From Pigmentibacter sp. JX0631 (GTDB lineage Bacteria > Bdellovibrionota_B > Oligoflexia > Silvanigrellales > Silvanigrellaceae), in NCBI RefSeq assembly GCF_029873255.1, contig NZ_CP123622.1, positions 3,199,001-3,263,000 on the forward strand: DNA of 64,000 nt, given 5' to 3'. Below the pieces are notes generated by a model. The model was not told where the DNA came from and made no database searches. It saw only the letters and a list, made by a program, of their open reading frames with translations. Below, one piece after another: positions 56,993 through 64,000 of this stretch. The position numbers and the translations under genes were made by a program. Within the stretch, counting starts at the first letter, position 1. Every line of letters starts with the position of its first letter.

Positions 56993-58780
56993 CTAATCCT
57001 TAACTCTTTCAGCAAATATTTGCAGAGTTCGCCATAAGGTGCGATTTAAAATGATTAAAGTTACAACAATACAAATGATTGCAGCGATCAATTTTTGATA
57101 ATTACCTTGCGCCGATGCGCTAGCGAGTTCTGCTCCTATACCAAAGGAATGCATTGATCCACCAGGAAACTCAACTACTTCTGCAACCATACTGGCATTC
57201 CAAGCTCCTCCAGCTGCAGTAATCCAGCCTGTCGCTAAAGAAGGTAAAATAGCTGGAAAATATAATTTACTAAAGCGATGCCATAAAGAAAATTTATAGA
57301 TTTGTGTAACAAATTTTAAATCAGCCGAAATTCGCGAAGCTCCGCCAATGACATTAAATAAAATGTACCATTGGCATCCTACACACATTAATAATGTTGC
57401 ATTGATAAAGGGAGGAACATTAACAAAACTTAAACCTAAAGTTATTAATGGAAATAAAACAGGAGCGGGAAATGCTGCTAAATTTTGAATAATAGGCTGA
57501 AAAAAATTTTCTAATCTAGGATTTAAACCGAGCCATAGACCAACGGGTATTGTCCAAAATGAACTAATAATTAACACAAGAAGGACTTTTATTCCTGTAA
57601 ATAAAACCGCATTCATTAAATTAAACCAATCTTTACTCGAAAGAGAGGCAAGAGTCTGGCCGAAAGAAGGTAATTTAGGTAATAAAGTAAAGACAAGACC
57701 ACCAATAGCAAAGGTGATAAGTAGTGATAAAATAGATGAACGACGAATTTTATTTACATTTTCATCAGAAAACCAATTTTTTGGACTGATTACAGTTCCC
57801 CATTTATCAATATTGTCAATCAAATATTTTCTTGTTGCACCTGATTCATTGATTTTAGATTTAGGAAACAAAAACAAAATACTTTTTTTAAAAAAGTTTG
57901 AAATTATTTCAGGAATACTTGTTTGTCTTATTAAATTAAGAAACCAATTGTCATCTTGAACTCCTTTTCCATCATCGCTATCTCGATAACGAGAAACCCA
58001 GGCTATTAAAGGTTTCCAGAGAAAAATATCTGTGCTCACTATAATGATAAGTAAAGTAACTAAAGCAATAGAAAAATTGATATAGTTGCCTGTTGCAAAA
58101 GTTTCAGCAATATAACTTCCTAACCCAGGTAAACGAAAATCTTTGTTACCTAATGTAAAAGCCTCACATGTTGTTAAAAAAAACCAGCCTCCTGCCATTG
58201 ACATCATTCCATTATAAATTAATGGTCGATATCCATTAGGAAAATCTACAAAGAAAAATTTTTGTAATTTTGTAAGTTGATAGATTTTTGCAACTTCTTT
58301 AAATTCTGGTTGTAAAGATCTTTGTGATTCATAATAAGCAAATGCTAGATTCCAAACTTGTCCTGTAAAAATAGTTAAAATACAAGCGAATTCTAAACCC
58401 CAACGACTTCCTTGGAAAATTGATATTAATGCTAGAACAAAACCAGGTAAAAAAGCCACAACGGGAAGACTTTGGAGAACATCAAGAATTGGGATCATTA
58501 ATTTTTCAAGAGATTTATTATTTGCAGCTATAGTTCCATATATAATAGCAAAAATATAACTTAAAATTAGTGCTATCAAGCTGCGTACAAAGGACAGGAG
58601 GGAATAACTTGGTAGTGATGAGATTGATGTGTTTATATCAACTTTTTCTAAGTAGGGCGAATTTCCTGAGCTAAAAAAGTCGGCAAAGCCCATGCCCAGA
58701 ACGATGACAATAAGGATAACTGCAATATCCGCTCTTAAAAAAGCACCTCGGGTTGCTTGCACTTTGGCAAATTGTGTCAT
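56993..58780 (-). CDS. Fused double ABC permease (two BPD_transp_1 domains), NitT/TauT type
   Basis: 595 residues from ATG 58780, preceded by AGAGGTGAGC. Two permease domains in one chain: about 65-265 (with EVAKIYQLTKLQKFFFVDFPNGYRPLIYNGMM as the coupling loop) and about 385-590 (with LKFVTQIYKFSLWHRFSKLYFPAILPSLATG). They are joined by a cytoplasmic linker and extra helices, so one chain supplies the whole membrane channel. Both loops follow the EAA pattern. It is first gene of an operon with the ATPase. A group of AATGAGAT half-sites lies just upstream. Confidence 0.88.
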   Translation of the reverse strand: MTQFAKVQATRGAFLRADIAVILIVIVLGMGFADFFSSGNSPYLEKVDINTSISSLPSYSLLSFVRSLIALILSYIFAIIYGTIAANNKSLEKLMIPILDVLQSLPVVAFLPGFVLALISIFQGSRWGLEFACILTIFTGQVWNLAFAYYESQRSLQPEFKEVAKIYQLTKLQKFFFVDFPNGYRPLIYNGMMSMAGGWFFLTTCEAFTLGNKDFRLPGLGSYIAETFATGNYINFSIALVTLLIIIVSTDIFLWKPLIAWVSRYRDSDDGKGVQDDNWFLNLIRQTSIPEIISNFFKKSILFLFPKSKINESGATRKYLIDNIDKWGTVISPKNWFSDENVNKIRRSSILSLLITFAIGGLVFTLLPKLPSFGQTLASLSSKDWFNLMNAVLFTGIKVLLVLIISSFWTIPVGLWLGLNPRLENFFQPIIQNLAAFPAPVLFPLITLGLSFVNVPPFINATLLMCVGCQWYILFNVIGGASRISADLKFVTQIYKFSLWHRFSKLYFPAILPSLATGWITAAGGAWNASMVAEVVEFPGGSMHSFGIGAELASASAQGNYQKLIAAIICIVVTLIILNRTLWRTLQIFAERVKD

Positions 58781-58797
58781 GCTCACCTCTTGACTGG

Positions 58798-58851
58798 AAT
58801 GAGATCATAATCTCATTTTTTAGTAACTCCAACTGTAAAGCATAATGAGAT
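58798..58851 (-). promoter_or_regulatory. Candidate operator: three AATGAGAT half-sites before the permease gene
   Basis: AATGAGAT at 58798-58805 and its complement ATCTCATT at 58810-58817 form a perfect dyad with spacer CATA; a third direct copy is at 58844-58851. They lie 18-71 nt upstream of the permease ATG. No U-run follows on the transcribed strand, which favours a protein-binding site. Confidence 0.45.
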
Positions 58852-58877
58852 ATAGTAATGCAAGACACTAAGTGACA

Positions 58878-59840
58878 TTATTTAAGCAATCGATTTGCTT
58901 GTTTTGTTAAAGTATATATATGTGATGGTAAAGTTTCAATAACAATTCCTTTTTCATCGCGCATTGGATATTGCGGGAACAATATATAACCGTCTTGTGG
59001 GGCATAAAAATCTTGTCCCGGCAAAAATGCACCAAGGAGTTGTCCTTTTGTTACCTTTTCTAAATTAATAAATTCCTTTACTAATTTAGTCTGCTGAGTT
59101 TTGAACTTTTCTGAATATATTATTTGCAGAATATTTAACTCATTTTTTTTTCTAGCTAAATTATGAATGCATCTTTTTTTCAATTGTATTAAATCCATTA
59201 ATTGCATACTATTAATTATTGCTAATTTACAAGTATTTGTTGCTTTTTCTGAAATTCCTTGCTGACCTAATTCTAATGTTAAGCCAGGTTTATTTAATAA
59301 TCTAACATATTCATCCGAACACATTCCTTCTGCAGAATAGGGAGTATTTGATCTGCGAGTCACAAAAATATTACAACAGCCAATTGCTCTTGCCCAAGAA
59401 TAACTTATACTGTGCATAGTAAAAATATAGAAAGGTTCCAAACAAGGTTTATTTGTTTGATGAAAATCAAGAAATAAATCACAAGTGTTCAATAATTTTT
59501 TTATTTCCTCAGCTCGGTTTTTTTCAGAAGATTTTTTATTATTTTCTAGAGGAGAAAAAGATCTATTTAAATCATCTTCTATAAATCTTTTATTTTCTAA
59601 GGATGCTTTTTTGTTTCCTAAGAAAAAGGAAATTTTACCACCATATTTTATTTTTTTATCGATTAAATTTTGAATTACTTGCAAAACCCCTGGTAATGAG
59701 CCCGTTTCATTTCCATGAACGATGCTACCAATCACGATATGGCCATTATGTGATTTAAAGTCTAAATGTATACAATCATTTATAATGCCTTTGGATCGTT
59801 TTTCTAATTTTTCAAATGTCTCTAGATATTGTGTTAGCAT
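58878..59840 (-). CDS. Succinylglutamate desuccinylase/aspartoacylase family zinc hydrolase
   Basis: 320 residues. The zinc ligands of the M14-like AstE/ASPA family are visible: H42 and E45 in GSIVHGNETGS and H127 in LDFHQT. N92-R93 in DLNRSF is the substrate-binding pair and ELGQQG (about 194) holds the catalytic Glu. The C-terminal part (FLPGQDFYAPQDGYILFPQYP) is the barrel-like domain of the family. It could remove an acyl group from an N-acyl amino acid; the precise substrate is not visible, and no arginine-catabolism genes adjoin. Transcription leads toward the ABC permease genes. Confidence 0.85.
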   Translation of the reverse strand: MLTQYLETFEKLEKRSKGIINDCIHLDFKSHNGHIVIGSIVHGNETGSLPGVLQVIQNLIDKKIKYGGKISFFLGNKKASLENKRFIEDDLNRSFSPLENNKKSSEKNRAEEIKKLLNTCDLFLDFHQTNKPCLEPFYIFTMHSISYSWARAIGCCNIFVTRRSNTPYSAEGMCSDEYVRLLNKPGLTLELGQQGISEKATNTCKLAIINSMQLMDLIQLKKRCIHNLARKKNELNILQIIYSEKFKTQQTKLVKEFINLEKVTKGQLLGAFLPGQDFYAPQDGYILFPQYPMRDEKGIVIETLPSHIYTLTKQANRLLK

Positions 59841-59986
59841 AAATAAGCTACCTTAAGTCTTTTTTTACTAATTTCATTATGTTATAAAAAAAAGAATTGT
59901 CAAAGCCAATTTTATTTGCTTCTATGGAGCAAATAAAATTAAGGTTATTAGTTTTATTAAGTTGACTTCTGCGTATTGGAAATTTT

Positions 59987-60763
59987 ATGGCTGGCTATTT
60001 ATTACGTGGTATTAGATTTATTCTGTTATTTCTTTTATTTTTTATCTTAAGTTTTCTATTATTATTTGTTTTTATCATTAGATTTAGAAACAAAAATAAT
60101 AATGTCATTTTTGGAAAAATATTTTCCTATTTATCTGCAAACCTTTTGCAAATAAAAATAATTGTCAAAGAAAAATATAAAATGACTGATGAAAGTCCAA
60201 AGGTTATTATTGCGAACCACCAATCTTACTTTGATGCTATTATCTTTGGTCGTATTATTTCCAATAACACTCTGATTATTGGAAAAAAATCCTTAGTTTG
60301 GATCCCAATTTTTGGTTGGGTTTTTTATTTAGCAGGAAATTTATTTCTGAATAGAACGAATCATCAAAAAGCCATGAATACTATGAAAAATGTTGATGAA
60401 GCTTTACAAACTGGTTCTTCCTTGTGGATTTTTCCAGAAGGAACAAGGGGACATAGTTTGGGATTAAAACCTTTTAAAAAAGGAGCCTTTTATGCTGCTA
60501 TTCAAAATCAGGTTCCAGTACAAATTGTTGCTGTCAGCAATTTAAAATTTTCTTTGGATTATAAAAGATGGAAAGCAGGTACTGTTCTGGCTGAAATTAT
60601 GGATCCTATAGAAACTAAAGGTTATTCTATCGATGATGTGGAAATATTTATTCAAAAAGCATATCAATTAATGAAAGAAAAAATTGAACAACTTGATAAT
60701 GAAATAAAAAATATTCAGTTGGAGTCAATTCCTGGAAATTTATTAAAAGAAAATTTTAAGTAG
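59987..60763 (+). CDS. 1-acyl-sn-glycerol-3-phosphate acyltransferase (PlsC-like)
   Basis: Adds the second acyl chain in phospholipid synthesis. 258 residues. N-terminal transmembrane segment (FILLFLLFFILSFLLLFVFII), then the NHxxxxD motif ANHQSYFD (H78, D83), the glycerol-phosphate binding motif FPEGTRG and a proline-bearing block NQVPVQIVAVSN. The C-terminal helix is charged. Its last 21 nt overlap a convergent small lipoprotein gene. Confidence 0.9.
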   Translation: MAGYLLRGIRFILLFLLFFILSFLLLFVFIIRFRNKNNNVIFGKIFSYLSANLLQIKIIVKEKYKMTDESPKVIIANHQSYFDAIIFGRIISNNTLIIGKKSLVWIPIFGWVFYLAGNLFLNRTNHQKAMNTMKNVDEALQTGSSLWIFPEGTRGHSLGLKPFKKGAFYAAIQNQVPVQIVAVSNLKFSLDYKRWKAGTVLAEIMDPIETKGYSIDDVEIFIQKAYQLMKEKIEQLDNEIKNIQLESIPGNLLKENFK

Positions 60764-60964
60764 CAAAGAAAAATCAGATTCCGGAAGTTCTTCATATCCT
60801 ATAGGATTGCAAACCATCTGTTTTGTTTTTTGATTTTGATATTTAGCATCGCAGATTTCTAGCCTATTATTAATATTTGAAAATACGACTGGTTTATAAG
60901 TGCAAGATTGAACTAAGATAATCAAAGCAAAGATAATTGCAAATATTTTTCCATTACTTTCCAT
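60743..60964 (-). CDS. Small putative lipoprotein
   Basis: 73 residues. Signal peptide IFAIIFALIILVQSC with lipobox LVQSC (C21), then CTYKPVVFSN, so a lipid-anchored peptide of about 53 residues with two further Cys. GGAGAATTGA gives a good SD for the ATG at 60964. The gene overlaps the 3' end of plsC on the opposite strand. Small entericidin-like or unrelated lipoproteins look like this; no family assigned. Confidence 0.65.
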   Translation of the reverse strand: MESNGKIFAIIFALIILVQSCTYKPVVFSNINNRLEICDAKYQNQKTKQMVCNPIGYEELPESDFSLLLKIFF

Positions 60965-61102
60965 TCAATTCTCCAAGTAATTATACTTTTTTATAAGCAA
61001 TTAACGTACCAATATTTTTTTCATTGATTTTAATTATTTATAGTCTTTAGGAGTGTAAGAATGTCTAAATTTTTGGCATTCTGTTGATTATTTAGACAAA
61101 AA

Positions 61103-61132
61103 AAAGAGTTGAAGATTCTTCTCCAACTCTTT
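61103..61132 (-). terminator. Terminator of rpmB
   Basis: On the minus strand AAAGAGTTG and CAACTCTTT form the stem around a short, partly paired loop; a T-run of about five follows. It lies 19 nt after the rpmB stop. Confidence 0.8.
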
Positions 61133-61150
61133 CATATAAATAGCTAATAA

Positions 61151-61381
61151 TTAGCGGATAACGATTCCTTTTTTTGCACAGTATGCTTCAATTCCAATTT
61201 TATTAACTGTGCGAAGAGCACTAGTGCTTAAACGAACTTTAACAAATTTGCCTAAACTTGGGGCAAAAATACTTTTTTCTTGTAAATTAGGAAGAAGGCG
61301 AACTTTAGTTCTGTTTTTAGCGTGAGAAACGCGATTTCCAACTAGTCCACTTTTACCAGATAATTCACATACTCGTGACAT
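61151..61381 (-). CDS. rpmB: 50S ribosomal protein L28
   Basis: 76 residues. MSRVCELSGKSGLVGNRVSHAKNRTK and RLSTSALRTVNKIGIEAY are typical of bacterial L28. Only two cysteines (C5 and C68), so the zinc-ribbon form is absent. SD GGAGG lies about nine nt before the ATG. It is a single gene with its own terminator. Confidence 0.97.
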   Translation of the reverse strand: MSRVCELSGKSGLVGNRVSHAKNRTKVRLLPNLQEKSIFAPSLGKFVKVRLSTSALRTVNKIGIEAYCAKKGIVIR

Positions 61382-61532
61382 AATTTTAATTCCTCCAAAT
61401 CATATTCAAAAATGAACAGCAATTGCTTCAGCTTTAAAGAGTCTGCCAGTTGCCGTAAGTTTAAAGGCCATAGCAGTATTTTGCCTAAGATGCAAGAAAT
61501 AAGAGTCTTTGCAATTAAGAATCTTTTAGATA

Positions 61533-61560
61533 TTGACATATTCGATTTGCTGGCCATATT
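61533..61560 (+). promoter_or_regulatory. Candidate sigma-70 promoter of the second lon gene
   Basis: A perfect -35 TTGACA at 61533-61538, 16-bp spacer and CATATT (four of six) at 61555-61560. It lies about 60 nt upstream of the lon ATG. TGGCCATATT also occurs twice here, at the -10 and about 40 bp downstream. Confidence 0.45.
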
Positions 61561-61621
61561 CGCAAAGAGAATGAACATAAATTCCTTTGGCCATATTTGT
61601 CGAGGGCGTTAAGAGGGTATC

Positions 61622-64000
61622 ATGGAAGACAAAAAAAATAGCAAAATTTCTAAAACCAGTGATGTTAAAGTTGAAGAACAAAATGACTCTCTTAGTGAGG
61701 ACTCAGCTCAACTCCCTGTAGTTATTAATAAAAAAATCAAAGTATTGGCAAAAAAACCAAAGGAAACTGAGGAAAAACAGGCAGACTCAAAGGAAGGCTT
61801 AAAAACCTTAAAAATTGTTCCTGTTAGAAATACTGTTCTCTTTCCACATAATGTTCTTCCTTTTACAGCTGGAAAAGAATGGACAAGCGAATCAGTTGAT
61901 AGAGCTATCAGAATAGGTGGAAGAATTGGTATTCTTGCGCAAAAAAATTTAGATTCTGAATCCATAGTACCAGAAGATTTATATGAAGTTGGCACTGAAG
62001 CTAAGATATTGAAAGTAATGAAATTTCCAGATAACTCCTATGGTGCCGTTGTCCAAGGAGTAAAGCGTTTCAAAATAGTAAATTACGTTAATTCAGAAGC
62101 GGAACATTTAGCAGCAGAAATTGAATATCTCGATGTAGATCAGCCTAATACTGATGAAGAGGCAAACATAGAGGTGATAGCTCTTGGAAAAGCTATGAAA
62201 CAACTTGTGCAAAAAGCTATCAGTCTTTCTCCGAATATTCCAAATGAAGCTAATTTATTTATAGAAAATGTTCAGGATGCGGCCTATCTTGCTAATTTAA
62301 TTATTCCATATTTAAGTATGGATTTTAAAAGTAAACAAGAATTACTAGAAACAGAAAATTTAGAGACTCGTCTCAGACAAATTCATGCGCTTCTTATTAG
62401 AGAAATTGAAGTTTTAGAGATCTCCCAAAAAATTAATTCAGAAGTTAAATCTGAAATGGGAAAACAGCAAAGAAAGTATTTTTTAAAAGAACAAATGAAG
62501 CTGTTACAAAAAGAATTAGGTGAAATGGATGGCAAGACTGGCGGATTAAATTCTAATGATCCTGCAGATTTAGTTGAAAAAATTAACAAAAGTAAAATGC
62601 CTGATGAAACAAAAGATATTGCTCTTCGTGAAGTAGAAAGAATGAATATGATGCAGCCAGGTTCACCAGAATATATGGTAAGCCATACTTATGTATCATG
62701 GCTGTTAGATATTCCTTGGCAAACTTTTTCGGAAGATGAAATAAATATCCAAAATGCAAAACAAGTTTTAGATAAAGATCATTATGGATTAGAAAAAGTA
62801 AAAAAACGTATCTTAGAATTTCTTGCAGTTTGTGCTTTGAAAGACTCTTTAAAAGGACCAATTTTGTTATTTGTTGGGCCTCCTGGAGTGGGTAAAACAA
62901 GCTTAGGAAAATCAATTGCAAAAGCATTAAATAGAAAATTTATTAGAATTGCTTTAGGTGGCGTAAGAGATGAAGCTGAAATAAGAGGCCATCGTAGAAC
63001 TTATATTGGTAGCATGCCTGGTAAAATAGCTGATGCTTTGAAAAAATCGGGAACGATGAATCCAGTTATTTTATTTGATGAAATTGATAAACTTGCAGCT
63101 GATGGAAGAGGAGATCCTTCCAGCGCATTGCTTGAGGTTCTGGATCCTGAACAAAATAATGTGTTTATGGATCACTATTTAAATGTTCCTTTAGATTTAA
63201 GTAAAGTTTTCTTTATTGCAACTGCTAATCAATTAGGTTCTATTCCAGCACCATTAAGAGACAGAATGGAAATTGTCGATTTAAGCAGCTATACTTTAGA
63301 TGAAAAAGAACATATTGCTTTCGATCACTTATTGCCACAGGTTATTTCTGAGCATGGAATGAGTGATTGGTTAAAATTAAATTTTTCTTCTGAAAATATG
63401 CGCTCTTTTATTCAAGGTTATACTCGAGAAGCGGGAGTTAGGCAATTAAAGCGTGAGCTTGCAGCAATTATCAGAGGATTAGCAAAAGAATGTGTCGAAA
63501 ATGGGTATAATAAAAGCAAAGAACCTTTTCAGAAAACTATAACTTCCGATTTTATTCGGAAATTAGTAGGGCCTACTCCTTTTAATGATAAAAAGAAACC
63601 GCATATTTTACCAGTTGGTGTTGCAACAGGATTAGCTTGGACGCCAAATGGGGGAGATGTGTTGTATATTGAAACAGCAACAAGTCAGCCTGGAACTGGA
63701 AAATTTGGTTTAACTGGTCAACTTGGTGATGTTATGAAAGAGTCTGTTCATACTGCATTTGCATTTATTCGCTCTAATGCAAAAATGTGTGGAATTTCAG
63801 CAAAAAATTTAACTAAACAAGATCTACATGTCCATTTTCCTGAAGGGGCAGTAAAAAAAGATGGTCCAAGTGCTGGTGTTGCAACTTTTCTTGCTATGGT
63901 TAGCTTGTTTAAAGGAAAACCAGTAGCTTCTGATTTAGCTATGACTGGAGAAATTTCACTGCGTGGAGATGTTTTGCCCGTCGGTGGAATCAAGGAAAAA
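61622..64000 (+). CDS. lon: Lon (LonA) ATP-dependent protease, second copy, 3' end outside window
   Basis: 793 codons lie in the window, from ATG 61622 (GAGGG six nt upstream). An extra hydrophilic N-terminal arm of about 60 residues rich in Lys, Glu and Ser precedes the LON domain (LKIVPVRNTVLFPHNVLPF). The AAA+ Walker A GPPGVGKTS is near residue 419 and is followed by LFDEIDKLA. The protease domain contains KDGPSAG (Ser750) and the window ends exactly at the catalytic Lys793 of GGIKEK, 43 residues later as in other LonA. About 40-60 residues are missing. It is clearly distinct from the copy at 12572 and may have a different substrate set or stress regulation. Confidence 0.95.
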   Translation, partial: MEDKKNSKISKTSDVKVEEQNDSLSEDSAQLPVVINKKIKVLAKKPKETEEKQADSKEGLKTLKIVPVRNTVLFPHNVLPFTAGKEWTSESVDRAIRIGGRIGILAQKNLDSESIVPEDLYEVGTEAKILKVMKFPDNSYGAVVQGVKRFKIVNYVNSEAEHLAAEIEYLDVDQPNTDEEANIEVIALGKAMKQLVQKAISLSPNIPNEANLFIENVQDAAYLANLIIPYLSMDFKSKQELLETENLETRLRQIHALLIREIEVLEISQKINSEVKSEMGKQQRKYFLKEQMKLLQKELGEMDGKTGGLNSNDPADLVEKINKSKMPDETKDIALREVERMNMMQPGSPEYMVSHTYVSWLLDIPWQTFSEDEINIQNAKQVLDKDHYGLEKVKKRILEFLAVCALKDSLKGPILLFVGPPGVGKTSLGKSIAKALNRKFIRIALGGVRDEAEIRGHRRTYIGSMPGKIADALKKSGTMNPVILFDEIDKLAADGRGDPSSALLEVLDPEQNNVFMDHYLNVPLDLSKVFFIATANQLGSIPAPLRDRMEIVDLSSYTLDEKEHIAFDHLLPQVISEHGMSDWLKLNFSSENMRSFIQGYTREAGVRQLKRELAAIIRGLAKECVENGYNKSKEPFQKTITSDFIRKLVGPTPFNDKKKPHILPVGVATGLAWTPNGGDVLYIETATSQPGTGKFGLTGQLGDVMKESVHTAFAFIRSNAKMCGISAKNLTKQDLHVHFPEGAVKKDGPSAGVATFLAMVSLFKGKPVASDLAMTGEISLRGDVLPVGGIKEK

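Noticed and set aside
61412-61612. 66-residue ORF between rpmB and lon
   Set aside because: No SD; it contains the likely lon promoter (TTGACA at 61533) and shows no family features.

Overview
The window is about 64 kb of AT-rich DNA from a Gram-negative bacterium. It has outer-membrane lipoproteins, outer-membrane barrels, a two-partner secretion system and an RND pump. Clues to its identity are low G+C, an endonuclease-type MutL without MutH, two LonA proteases, Mg-type HemB and NitT-like ABC genes. These would fit the Bdellovibrionota (Oligoflexia/Silvanigrellales), but that placement is an inference made without any search.

Layout. 1-4700 (minus): a TrpXYZ/COG2984-type amino-acid ABC transporter with two tandem paralogous substrate-binding proteins, each preceded by an unannotated short ORF ending in a run of Phe/Tyr codons, then lexA with a palindromic operator. 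4780-10200 (minus): mutL-miaA, a periplasmic family-3 binding protein, and hemB with a YqhA-type membrane protein. 10400-15050 (plus): clpP-clpX-lon. 15300-34500 (plus): a contact-dependent inhibition locus of transporter CdiB, a 5593-residue CdiA with seven and a half 519-bp repeats and a C-terminal WHH nuclease, and a SUKH immunity gene overlapping the toxin end. 34600-38200: two lipoproteins, a palindrome-rich intergenic region, an outer-membrane barrel and its decayed paralogue. 38200-48250: class III cyclase, hemH-uvrB-truA, orphan cheB, an outer-membrane protein, asnS and a lipoprotein. 48270-59840 (minus): RND pump and adaptor, sucA, a NitT/TauT-like ABC pair and an AstE/aspartoacylase-like hydrolase. 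59990-64000: plsC-like acyltransferase, a small lipoprotein, rpmB and a second lon cut by the window end.

The most interesting signal is at 1300-3750. Two short ORFs (2385-2495 and 3646-3747) each have a good Shine-Dalgarno (SD) site and end in FFSFYFAYRFYF and SYYSYYLAY. Each lies just upstream of one of the paralogous binding-protein genes. In the second leader an 8-nt sequence placed 5 nt before the tyrosine codons is a perfect complement of the SD region of the following gene. This suggests tyrosine-sensing (and Phe/Tyr-sensing) translational attenuation of an aromatic amino-acid importer. The sequence elements are seen directly; the mechanism and ligand are inferred.

Other notable points are a LexA-type palindrome (GGTACCATA-N6-TATGGTACC) that does not match the well-known SOS boxes, an unusually long CdiA C-terminal region with three GKT motifs at exact 80-residue spacing, a barrel pseudogene with both a lost start codon and an in-frame stop, and a 628-bp intergenic region with several perfect inverted repeats. 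I saw no tRNA, rRNA, CRISPR array or insertion sequence.
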